A stretch of 21,820 nt of DNA from Stramenopiles sp. TOSAG23-2 (lineage: Eukaryota > Sar), in contig LT649527.1 of the NCBI GenBank assembly GCA_900128395.1, positions 1 through 21,820 on the forward strand. Direction: 5' to 3'. Position 1 is the stretch's first letter; every line of letters begins with the position of its first letter. Of this stretch, positions 1 to 8,047 are shown piece after piece. The notes under the pieces are model-generated. The model was not told the origin of the DNA and made no database searches. It saw only the letters and a list, made by a program, of their open reading frames with translations. A program made the position numbers and the translations under genes.

Positions 1-55
1 AGCCACATGTATTTATTATTTAAGACCCTATAGCTAAAAATCCTCAAAAAACAAC
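1..55. repeat. 55-bp inverted match to 3440-3494 and 13700-13754
   Basis: Bases 1-55 are the exact reverse complement of 3440-3494, and therefore also of 13700-13754. Identity stops at base 56 (G here, where the inverted copy predicts C). The match begins at the first base of the window and has exactly the length of a common de Bruijn-graph k-mer (55). The likeliest explanation is a contig-end overlap or an amplification fold-back, not a biological inverted repeat. Confidence 0.95.
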
Positions 56-1031
56 GACGACAATAACACCAATAGTAGAAACAACAACAAGAAAAGGAGC
101 TTTAATTGGAACTACTACTTCAACACCAGCAGTTGTACAAACGAGCACAATTTTATCTACAACACAAGTAGCTCGTCCTGTAACCACTAGTAGTAGCACT
201 ACTACTACTACTACGTTGCCCCCACATATGCATACAAGTACACCTTTCCCTGAAATTGAAAATATTATTATTGAGCAAAAAATTGAGTTTCGTGGCACTA
301 CAAAGGAAAAGCTAGAAGCAAGCAAAAACCAAGTAGAAAAAGCATTGGCAAAATCATTAGGTGTAGCAGTTGAAACTGTAAATATTATTGATATTATTGA
401 AGTTCAAAAAAGAAGAAGGATTTTATTAGGAATATACGTGGAAGTTATTTATGAAGTAGATGTAAAAGATGATGTAGAAGCACAACGTCTTGAATTAGCT
501 ATGAAGGCAGGCGAATTTAAATCTACCATTAATAATAACATTCAAACTGAAACACCAGATTTAAAAGCAACTGTAGAAAGTATCGAGGAACCAAAAGTGA
601 CGAAAAACTACAAAAAGAAAAATTCAGATAAAAAAATTATTGAAGACAACAATGATAATGGCCAAGTTAATACTAATAATGATACAAGAAATAAAAATAA
701 AACGATGGAAATTGTAATTATTTCAGTTATAATAATATCCGTAATTTTATGTGTAGTAGGTGGAATTATAATTTACTATTGTTTTATGAAACAAAACAAT
801 GGGTCTGATGATGAATTAAAAAACGATTTGAAAAATGAGCATAAAAGAAGAAACACATGGGATTTAAGTACAATTGAGTTAAATAATCGAAATAATCCCC
901 GGAAGCAACAGAAGAAGGCAAAACAAATGAGAAACAAAAATGGTAGAGATAAAACACCATCTACATTTAGTTTAAATCCAGTCAGAGCTTCTGCAATTGG
1001 TTTTGCAATAGATGATAAATTGACAAAATAG
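24..1031 (+). CDS. Thr-rich single-pass membrane protein, 3' part only
   Basis: The frame is open from base 24 (after a TAA at 21-23) to a TAG at 1029-1031, with no convincing start, so the 5' end is missing or lies in the suspect first 55 bp. In order the product has a Thr/Ser/Pro-rich mucin-like stretch (about 45-240), an alpha/beta-looking region (about 255-600) with a basic RRRILLG motif followed by alternating Val/Glu strands, a polar Asn/Lys linker, one strong transmembrane helix of about 25 residues (711-785), and a basic cytoplasmic tail of about 80 residues. The RRR-LL-G arrangement resembles SEA-like modules that I recall from protist surface proteins, but I see no GSVVV autoproteolysis site, so that assignment is an inference. 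A type I surface protein or adhesin is plausible; ligand and function are unknown. Confidence 0.65.
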   Translation, partial: DPIAKNPQKTTTTITPIVETTTRKGALIGTTTSTPAVVQTSTILSTTQVARPVTTSSSTTTTTTLPPHMHTSTPFPEIENIIIEQKIEFRGTTKEKLEASKNQVEKALAKSLGVAVETVNIIDIIEVQKRRRILLGIYVEVIYEVDVKDDVEAQRLELAMKAGEFKSTINNNIQTETPDLKATVESIEEPKVTKNYKKKNSDKKIIEDNNDNGQVNTNNDTRNKNKTMEIVIISVIIISVILCVVGGIIIYYCFMKQNNGSDDELKNDLKNEHKRRNTWDLSTIELNNRNNPRKQQKKAKQMRNKNGRDKTPSTFSLNPVRASAIGFAIDDKLTK

Positions 1032-1050
1032 TGTGTGTGTGTGTGTGTGT
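1031..1050. repeat. (GT)10 microsatellite
   Basis: Ten uninterrupted GT dinucleotides start on the last base of the preceding TAG stop codon. This is a simple repeat in the 3' flank of the membrane-protein gene. Confidence 0.95.
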
Positions 1051-1447
1051 GAGATTCGTGGTTTTTACTACGTTTTTGTGTGTTGTCGTTGGTAGAGAAT
1101 TGTAAAAAAAAAAATACGAAGGACAAATCATATATATATATAAATATTTAATAAGAGTGAAAAACATGTGTGTAAAATTGAAAAGCACATCAAAATCTGT
1201 CTGTTTTAGATATATATACTGTGTAATGATTTGCTTTTTCTTGATTGATGTGTGTGTGTATACTAATTACTGATTTTATTAAATTTATACAATACACACA
1301 CTTACATAAAAATATAAAAATGGGAGTTTTGATTTTTTACTGTAAAAATAGCATAGCCTTACAGATGCTTTTTCAGTTTGATTCATCTGTTTTAAGGTGC
1401 GTTTGCGGAGTCCTATTCCCTTGCTAAAAAATGAAATTTTTTTATTA
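1032..1447. other. Non-coding flank before the duplicated unit
   Basis: AT-rich sequence holding the (GT)10 tract, a short TATATA run near 1131-1142, and pyrimidine-rich AG sites (for example near 1376) that could be splice acceptors. The only open frames are short, lack ATG or hit stops. No gene or RNA is recognised. It ends where similarity to 11699 onward begins. Confidence 0.6.
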
Positions 1448-1684
1448 TGTGTAATCTGTGGTAGAAAAAAGAAAAAGGAAACAAATATAAATACTACAAA
1501 AATTGTTCCTATAAGTGAAGAGTCGCAAAGGCTAATGAAAGTGAAGCAATTACAACAAATGCAACAATTAAGAAGTATTAGAGTGAAGTATGGTGCAGAT
1601 AGTGAAGAATACAAAAATGCAATTGATTTAAATACGGAAAAAGGTAATTTTAATAATAAAATTAATCCGCAGCAAGATGTTTAA
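1448..1684 (+). CDS. Unrecognised C-terminal membrane-protein exon (copy 1 version)
   Basis: The frame is open from at least 1397 to a TAA at 1682-1684, without an ATG start. At its left the product is hydrophobic (FLLCVIC) and then turns sharply basic (GRKKKKE), as at the cytoplasmic end of a transmembrane helix. A polar tail of about 70 residues follows, with a Gln/Leu-rich stretch and a KYGADSEEYK segment. No domain is recognised. Compared with the second copy (11699 onward) it has one substitution, a 2 bp deletion and a 7 bp deletion; the indels sum to nine, so the distal frame matches but the middle of the tail differs. AATAAA at 1694-1699 lies 10 bp after the stop and may be a polyadenylation signal. 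The upstream part of the gene cannot be identified, and there is no clean acceptor compatible with this frame, which suggests a chimeric junction near 1448. Confidence 0.35.
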   Translation, partial: CVICGRKKKKETNINTTKIVPISEESQRLMKVKQLQQMQQLRSIRVKYGADSEEYKNAIDLNTEKGNFNNKINPQQDV

Positions 1685-1880
1685 ATGAAACAGAATAAAA
1701 ATCCATTTGGGATTTGGGAGTAAAAATTAAAAAAAAATAAATGTGCGTTTAAACGTAAATCGGAGTAAAAAAAATTACCGATCATAAAATTTTAAAACTA
1801 TATTATACGAAAGGTTCGGTACAAAAGTTTTTAACGCTTCGTACTTCGTAACAAGTAAAACGTAAAACATTTTTTACATT
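1685..1880. other. Convergent 3' intergenic region
   Basis: AT-rich spacer between the plus-strand tail exon and the stop codon of the minus-strand PDCD2-like gene. Both genes end here, so it holds two 3'UTRs. AATAAA occurs on the plus strand just after the upstream stop. I see nothing else. Confidence 0.6.
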
Positions 1881-3251
1881 TTAACACGGTGTTTGACACC
1901 AAATATACTCTTCACCTCCATATCCGCAACTATTGACACATGTATAAATATATAACCCACCCCAATCAATTTCGCCAGGGCCTGTTACATTTTCAATATT
2001 CAAATATGATAATAACTGCGGCATTATTTGAAATTCAAATTGACGCAATCCATTGCAATATGGACACTTGGGTATAGTTTCTAATACATTTGGTCGATTT
2101 GTATCACTACAAAACAATTCTTCCCCAGGTTGCCATCGAGCATAACGCAATATTTGATCTTTAGCAATATCAATACGGTAATGAAAGTAAGTCATGCTTT
2201 TATCTAAACTTTTACTAACAATAGTTGTATTATTACTTTTATTGCTATTTGAATCACCAGTTAATTTTTTTTTGACATCACTGACACATATTGCATTCAT
2301 CACATTGTCTATATCATTCTGTGTAATAGCCACATCTTCTTCTTCTTCTTCCTCCTCCTCTCCTTCTTCTGCTTTTTTCGGCCTTTGAACTTGTTCCTCA
2401 ATAACGTCTTTAAATTTATCAGTAATTGCAGCATTTGCATCCTTTAAGCAATCTGTTTCCAATTCAGACATGATTTCATATATTTTAAATTGAAAAGTAT
2501 CTAGACAATTTGTATCATGTTCATTATCGTTATCAAAAATAGTACGTTCATCATTAAATTCATCATAGGGATATATATCATTCTTCCGTGGCAACTGTGA
2601 TCTGATTATTCGAAATCCATTATGACCACCTTTTTTTAAACATTTTTCATTTTTGCAACAAAAAGCATAAATTGTGCGATGAAAAGCATTTGGCTTATGG
2701 ATTTCATCATCTATTGGTGCATACAATTGCAATAAAAATAACATATTAGCACCACAAACATTGCATGCAAGTTGTTTTTTACTTGGCTTCTTATTGGGAT
2801 TCAACCATATTGGTTTCCCACCTACATGTCCACCATCCCACATAACCCAATTTTTATTAGTATGTGTATGAATCATTTTCTTTATTGAGCCTTTGTACTC
2901 ATCTTCACAAAATCCTAAATCAACTGTAACATTTTCATTCGTTATATCTGATGGTTGAATCAACAACACTTTTTGTAACAATTTGTTGTAGATTTTTTTT
3001 GTCAGATGGCCATCGTATATATCAATATCACGATCGTACTTTTCTTGAATATTTTTCTTATTGTTTTTAAAATCATTTAATTTATCATTTTTCCATTTTA
3101 ATAACTGTTTCCTGTATTTATTTACATTATTAATTTTTGTAATATTATCCTTATTATTATTATTTATACTAGTATTATTATTTTTATTATTATCATTGTT
3201 GTTGTTCTTCTTCTTCTTAATATCATTATTTTGTACGGTCAATGATGCCAT
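1881..3251 (-). CDS. PDCD2: PDCD2/Tsr4-family ribosome-biogenesis chaperone (copy 1)
   Basis: A single-exon frame of 456 aa runs from an ATG at 3251-3249 to TAA. Family members escort ribosomal protein uS5 (RPS2) during small-subunit assembly. The conserved core starts near residue 109 (VDLGFCEDE), followed by a GGKPIWL segment and a zinc site with C163/C166 (LACNVCG) and C198/C199/C204, then the family hallmark QLPRKND (219-225). The C-terminal half has C396/C399, FEFQIMPQLL near 405-414, and C438/C442 (TCVNSCGYGGEE). There is no MYND finger, so it is closer in layout to yeast Tsr4 and PDCD2L than to vertebrate PDCD2. Oddities are a Lys/Asn-rich N-terminal extension of about 75 residues and an acidic Glu run (297-306), both common low-complexity insertions in AT-rich genomes. 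I am confident of the family; the uS5 role comes from family knowledge. Confidence 0.93.
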   Translation of the reverse strand: MASLTVQNNDIKKKKNNNNDNNKNNNTSINNNNKDNITKINNVNKYRKQLLKWKNDKLNDFKNNKKNIQEKYDRDIDIYDGHLTKKIYNKLLQKVLLIQPSDITNENVTVDLGFCEDEYKGSIKKMIHTHTNKNWVMWDGGHVGGKPIWLNPNKKPSKKQLACNVCGANMLFLLQLYAPIDDEIHKPNAFHRTIYAFCCKNEKCLKKGGHNGFRIIRSQLPRKNDIYPYDEFNDERTIFDNDNEHDTNCLDTFQFKIYEIMSELETDCLKDANAAITDKFKDVIEEQVQRPKKAEEGEEEEEEEEDVAITQNDIDNVMNAICVSDVKKKLTGDSNSNKSNNTTIVSKSLDKSMTYFHYRIDIAKDQILRYARWQPGEELFCSDTNRPNVLETIPKCPYCNGLRQFEFQIMPQLLSYLNIENVTGPGEIDWGGLYIYTCVNSCGYGGEEYIWCQTPC

Positions 3252-3723
3252 AATTCCTTTCCCACGCTTTCTTTCTATATGTAGTAGTTGTAGTAAAATG
3301 TATTGACGTTTTTAAATATCTTCCATTACAATTGATATGTATATTAATGTATATATTTATTATTTTTTGTTTGTTGTTGGCCAGAGTTGGGCGGCCTTTT
3401 TTTTTATTATTTATTATGTTATTTGCTGTTATTTGCCTGGTTGTTTTTTGAGGATTTTTAGCTATAGGGTCTTAAATAATAAATACATGTGGCTTTTTCC
3501 AGCTAGTAGGAACAATATATATTGTATTAACAATCACACCAACATGCGTAAAAAAAATAAAAATTTATTGAAAAATCATATACAAGTATATATATATGTC
3601 GTCATGTACTTCAGTAGAGATATACTACCTCTGGAAATACGATTTATCTGTACACTATAATATATTACGAGTCTAATAAATACTTGACCGACCGTAATGT
3701 TAGAAATATCACGCCCTTTTGTT
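3252..3723. other. Intergenic region between PDCD2-like and dikinase-like genes
   Basis: This is the promoter/5'UTR side of the PDCD2-like gene and the 3' side of the dikinase-like gene. It is very AT-rich with T runs and short (TA)n tracts. It contains 3440-3494, whose reverse complement starts the window. A plus-strand open frame at 3337-3660 encodes a Tyr/Phe/Ile-rich low-complexity product and is not considered a gene. No RNA gene is recognised. Confidence 0.6.
3440..3494. repeat. Partner of the 55-bp inverted match (copy 1)
   Basis: Its exact reverse complement occupies bases 1-55. The same sequence recurs directly at 13700-13754 as part of the large duplication. It lies in non-coding DNA upstream of the PDCD2-like gene. 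Confidence 0.95.
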
Positions 3724-6700
3724 TTACAACTTTGATGCTACAACAGTTCCATTAAGATGATTGTTGTTCCGTTCAACAATCATAACTCTTCCAACATCAC
3801 CATCAACAGTAACCATATCCCCATCTTCCACAATTTGCATCGCATTGGTACAATTTGTTACACAAGGAACTTTGGATTCTCTGCATACTATAAATATATA
3901 TATATACGTATATATAATAAGGAAAATGAATAAAAGAAAGTAGTTGTTGTTAGTATTCATGACATAGTATATGTATATATATTGATTAAGTTCAATCAAA
4001 TATGTATATATATATATATAAATATATTAGTATATATCAATAGTTACATACCTATGGCAGCATGGCTAAGCGTCCCACCAACTTCAGTCACACACGCACC
4101 AGCTTTTGACATGATAAGTGTAAAACTACTGTTTGTAAATTCGCTAAAAATAATTTCTCCTCTTTGCACAAGCATAAAATCTGCTGCACTTCTAATCATC
4201 CTCGCTTTACCAGTATATTTACCTTTGGAGCCAGAATCACCATGTAAGATATTAACACCAGGTATATTCTTATCATTGTATAAACTCATGTTACTATCAC
4301 TCACTTTTGCAATATCAGCAAGACCAAGGATGATTTGGCGCACATTTTTATCTCCAATAATTGGGCTAATAAACTCTGTTACGCCACTTGTCCTACCTTT
4401 GTATGGGCCATTAATTGAGGAAGGCGCATGTGAAAGTAATGTTTGCATTGAATATACATATCGATATTGCAATTTCTCATCCAAATTATCTAATAAAACG
4501 CTATCATCATCATTTATTGCAGATTCATTTTTCAAAAGTGCAATCAATTCATTCTCTGTAATAAATAAAATATGATTGATGTCATGTAAGATAATCCTTT
4601 GAGCATTTTTATGATCATCGTTTTTCCTATTTTTTAAAAATCGTTTTCCTACTGTAAATAATGCTCTACGTAAGATTCCAGCAGCCCACTGCATAAAATT
4701 TCAATGTAAAAATAGCATGTAAAGTTAGGGAGATGGAAACATGTAAATATATATTACATATATATAGCTCTACTATAATAGAAATTATAAACTTACCACA
4801 TCGCTATAAAGGCTTCTTTCATCACGTAAACGATGACATTTATGGGCATCCTCCATTAACTCTAACCATTCTTCTTGCTTTGATCGTATAATTTTTTTTA
4901 ATGCAGCTTTTACATTTTCATCATGTTTTAAGCGAAACATTTCTATATCATCATTAATTATTTTCCAAGCAGCACTAGCAAGTATACCAGGCATTTCTCT
5001 CCCACTGAAAAATGTTATATCGTATCCACCAACTTGGCGATACCAATTTTCATTTAAATATTGTTTCATACTTTCCCGAATTTCTATAGAGTAATTCGAA
5101 TCATTTTGTAATTTATTTAAAATTAGTAAAATTCTTTTATCTTGATCACTTTTTGACAATGAGGTGTCATCTGATATTTCAACAGCATGTCTCAGCAATT
5201 CAAGCGCATCCATATTCTTCACATTTAAAAATGCAGAACGTAAATATTTACCGGCTGAGTGTTCATATACTTGCTCTTTTAAATTCCCCTCTAACAATTC
5301 ATATGCATCAATCTGACTAAGTCCATTTTCACTACTAAATCTTAGAAAAAAATTCACTGGTAACATAGCTGCAGAATTAAATCGATGATGATTGAAAGCA
5401 CAAAATCGAAAATGATTTATTACATCTAAGACATAATTTAACAGATCTTCTGAGGATAACAATGCTTCCGGATCAATGTTAGATAATTTGTTATGCGTTT
5501 TAATCAACTCAGGCCTTCTTTCATTGTCCCAAAACTCTAAATCCTTTAACCATTTTTTATTTTGTAATACTTCTTTGCATTTGCTTTTAAATGATATTGC
5601 AGCTGGTACAAGATTAAACATTATTTTGGTAGCTAATTGCAAAACTAATGTTGGTGTCCATTGGAAGAAAATGTTTGTAAACAACTGTCCAATTGTTGGT
5701 AATTTAGATGACAAATGTTCGTCGCTCCATCCTTCGTTTAATTCTTTTTCAGTATCATCACCAAGGTACATGAAACCATTAATAAATTTTCCCGGAGGTG
5801 CAAAATCACTAATAGAATCAGGCAAATAGGAACCAATATCAGCTTTAATTGCAGCTGCAAATTGGCTTTCATAGCAGTTAGTGAATAATGGAGTACTATA
5901 TATATATATATATGTAATTGTTTTGATTTTGCGGCAAAGACAATACATATATTGTTAGAAAAATGAAAATATAAAAAAGAGAAATACAGCAGGATGTAAA
6001 TGAAATACTTACTGTGGTCGTATGAAATGTTCATTTAATTTCCATGACTCTCCAGGTTTTCCTGGATTTATAAACTCCATAGCTTCCGCAGCATCATAAT
6101 TTGGTTCTACAGAAGTTACAGGCCTTGATTGGAGTAAATATAAATATCCAACTGCATCAACTGCAAATTCAATGTCTTGCGGTATTTCATTGTATAAGTC
6201 TAATAATTTATTGCCATAATTTGATAATATTATTAATTGCTCCTGTGTTAAAGAAGATCGATATTTTAAATGATCTGGCAATTGTTTTTTAACCCAATGA
6301 CTATCAGTATTACTTTGATTATGACTATTTGCATTATTATTATTATTACTACTACTATGGGAATTGTTGAAAATAATATCATAATAATACTCTTTAACAA
6401 CAATTTCACGTACTAAAAGTTTGCCATCTTTTCTTCTTATTAAATATTTATCAGCAGATAGACTGCCGCTGACATAACCTTCCCCTTGGCCAAAAACGCT
6501 TTCAACGGTAAACTCAGTTATGCCCCCACTATTGACATTCAATGTAAACATTACCCCAGATGCTTTGGAATCGACTTGCACTTGGATGACCACTGCCATT
6601 ATAGGCTTTACACTCGTGAGAATCTTACCATCATTTAATTGCTTCAAATAAAAATATACATTTGGCATCCACAACGACGCCCAACATTTTTTTAAACTCT

Positions 6701-7148
6701 TAAAAACTTCATCTTCATTCGATTGGCCTAAAAATGTATCAAAAATGCCTGCAAACGATGCGGAAGCGCCATCTTCAACTGTTGCACTAGATCGAACGCT
6801 GACAGGCATATTATCATTAGCCTTTAAAAAAGTGCGTATTTTATTTTTGCAATATTCACTCAGTGATTTTGATATAATTTTGTTTGAAATATCTTTATAC
6901 AATTGTAAATCATTTTTTTCATTATGACCAATATGTCTATACAAGTAAGCTATTTGGCTATTCAAACCATCTATTGAATTGACATGGTGTTTATACAAAT
7001 CTGTTGCGCATAATAAAGCATTTGGTACTGGCTGAAATTGCGAATTGACAAAAGCGGAAGCTATTAGCTTTAAATTAAAACCCTTTCCACCAAGCTTAGA
7101 TGCGTCTAATGTATCAATTAATGCAGCTTCCTCAAGTGTGTACAACAT
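3724..7148 (-). CDS. Peroxisome-tagged PEP-synthase/rifampicin-phosphotransferase-like dikinase (copy 1)
   Basis: Four exons, 7148-6013, 5895-4797, 4688-4052 and 3887-3724, join in frame (3036 nt, 1011 aa). Residues 1-345 are a PPDK/PEP-synthase ATP-grasp domain: KLGGKGFNL (18-26), SVRSSATVEDG (117-127), and closing PQDIEFA and LLQSRPVT (337-345). Residues 379 to about 890 form a divergent central domain. Residues 894-1005 are the swivelling phospho-histidine domain with EVGGTLSHAAIV and catalytic His954, followed by VTVDGDVG. The C-terminal PEP/pyruvate-binding barrel of PEP synthase and PPDK is absent, which matches the three-domain plan of rifampicin phosphotransferase (ATP domain, substrate domain, His domain). 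The expected reaction is ATP + acceptor to phosphorylated acceptor + AMP + Pi; the acceptor is unknown. The last three residues are SKL, a canonical PTS1, so import into peroxisomes is predicted. A His/Asn/Ser-rich insert lies at about 261-284. A bacterial origin of the family followed by intron gain is an inference. Confidence 0.88.
3888..4051 (-). other. Intron 3 of the dikinase-like gene (copy 1)
   Basis: 164 nt with donor ATAG|GTATGT and acceptor TTTATAG|TATGC. It splits a Val codon (G|TA), and splicing restores SHAAIVCRE, the standard family motif. It is rich in (TA)n. Confidence 0.85.
4689..4796 (-). other. Intron 2 of the dikinase-like gene (copy 1)
   Basis: 108 nt, phase 0, with donor GATGTG|GTAAGT and acceptor ATGCAG|TGGGC. 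A CCCTAAC branch-point-like site lies upstream of the acceptor. Confidence 0.85.
5896..6012 (-). other. Intron 1 of the dikinase-like gene (copy 1)
   Basis: 117 nt, phase 2, with donor CCACA|GTAAGT and an acceptor formed by a (TA)n run ending in TAG|TACTCC. The split codon becomes His379 and the frame continues into exon 2. There is a TTCTAAC branch-like site but no real pyrimidine tract. Confidence 0.85.
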
Positions 7149-7190
7149 GTTTTATATACCAGAAAAACAAGATAAATAAATAAATATTAC

Positions 7191-7213
7191 ATATATATAT
7201 ATATATATATATA
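7191..7213. repeat. (AT)n microsatellite
   Basis: About eleven and a half AT dinucleotides, some 45 bp upstream of the dikinase-like start codon. The same tract is present at 17451-17473. Confidence 0.95.
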
Positions 7214-7593
7214 CGTATATAACTTTTCTTTCTCTCCGTGCACTGGATAAAGTTGTTTGTAAATGATACAAAATGATGGATTGATTTAAGATATGTATAT
7301 ATATATATCTAGATAGCTGTAGGACAGAAATATTATTAAATACATTTATATTTTATTATTTATTTCAATTTAGCTTCTGCTTCATCATCATCAATGAAGG
7401 AAGAAAGGGTATTTTTTAATTCTAAATTCAATACTAAGGCGTAGAGTACACGCGAAGTTTCGTTTGCAAAGACCCTTAAAGTTTGCGAAGTCTGTATGGT
7501 AATGCCATTATAAAAAACCTTATTTTCTCCAGTTTTTTAATCAATTTTTGCACATTATTTTAGTCTATAGTAAACAGTGTTATTTTATTTTTA

Positions 7594-7615
7594 AAACCGG
7601 TTTTAAAACCGGTTT
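7594..7615. promoter_or_regulatory. Double AACCGGTT palindrome (copy 1)
   Basis: A perfect 22-bp palindrome made of two AAACCGGTTT-type half-units in tandem, CCGG centres 12 bp apart. AACCGGTT is the core bound by Grainyhead/CP2-family factors in opisthokonts. It lies between the minus-strand dikinase-like gene and a possible plus-strand small gene, so it could serve either. Function is inferred from the motif alone; it could also be a hairpin-forming sequence. Confidence 0.4.
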
Positions 7616-7667
7616 GTAATTTTAGTCCTTTTTTCAGTGCTATTTACATAGTAGCCAATTTGAGACC

Positions 7668-7838
7668 ATGTCTGTGTACGGAAGGCCTAAGTTTTCTCGG
7701 ACAAACTCTATAGGTAAGTATAAATTTTAATACTCTAACAGAAAAATTCGGACAGAATGGCAGAATGGCCAAAAAAAAGATTCCGGAATATTCATAGACT
7801 ACAGACAGGACAGTATTAATGCTATAAAATGTACTTGA
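7668..7838 (+). CDS. Possible small two-exon gene (copy 1)
   Basis: An ATG at 7668 opens a 46-nt stretch (begins MSVYGRPKFS) that ends at a consensus donor, ATAG|GTAAGTAT. A CTAAC branch-like site follows, and a CAG at 7753-7755 gives a 42-nt intron (7714-7755). Splicing there leads in phase into an open frame ending at TGA 7836-7838, for a product of about 42 residues. A CAG at 7739-7741 would give a 28-nt intron and a different end. A pyrimidine-rich AG lies just upstream (near 7636), so the ATG exon might itself be internal. I do not recognise the product. The donor is the best evidence; the gene is doubtful. Confidence 0.22.
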
Positions 7839-8047
7839 TATATTTTGATACACAAACACTTAAAAAACAACAGACCACTTTTCATCAACCAGAAAAGAAC
7901 TTCTTTCTGTCGTATTACTACTCCCCTAACAAGTACAGTACATCATAAGTGAACAGAAATGAAATAAATACATGTGTAGGAATTTTATTAAACACACACC
8001 CATATATATATATATATATCGTATATATTTCATTTCATAATTAAAAA
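7839..8047. other. 3' flank of the myotubularin-like gene (copy 1)
   Basis: AT-rich non-coding stretch with a TA run (about 8003-8018). On the minus strand AATAAA (7989-7984) lies about 60 nt after the myotubularin stop codon and is a candidate polyadenylation signal. Confidence 0.5.

Larger units (their letters stand above)
7149..7667. other. Gene-poor region upstream of the dikinase-like gene (copy 1)
   Basis: Probable promoter/5'UTR of the dikinase-like gene. It holds an (AT)n microsatellite (7191-7213), a second TA run near 7294-7308, remnants of a minus-strand ORF that is open only in copy 2 (see 17620-17814), and a 22-bp palindrome at 7594-7615. No known RNA gene is recognised. Confidence 0.55.

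Noticed and set aside
44-325. Minus-strand 93-codon frame, Val-rich
   Set aside because: Antisense to the Thr/Ser codon repeats of the plus-strand membrane-protein gene; its composition simply mirrors that repeat.
1810-1880. Short repeats around CTTCGTACTTCGTA and ACGTAAA
   Set aside because: Too short and imperfect to be a terminator, hairpin or repeat array; ordinary AT-rich 3' flank.
3337-3660. Plus-strand 107-codon ATG frame in the intergenic region (again at 13597-13920)
   Set aside because: Tyr/Phe/Ile-rich low-complexity product from T- and TA-rich DNA, no domain, crosses the 55-bp repeat; no supporting splice or family signal.
3982-4575. Plus-strand 197-codon frame (again at 14242-14835)
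   Set aside because: Antisense to exon 3 of the dikinase-like gene, whose minus-strand product has clear family motifs.
7668-7760. Possible U1 snRNA on the minus strand (ATACTTACCT is present)
   Set aside because: The ten bases are just the complement of the splice donor; the following sequence does not form the U1 stem-loops I know.
7644-7859. Minus-strand 71-codon frame between the dikinase-like and myotubularin genes
   Set aside because: Starts at GTG, no domain, and lies opposite the better-supported donor-containing plus-strand exon.
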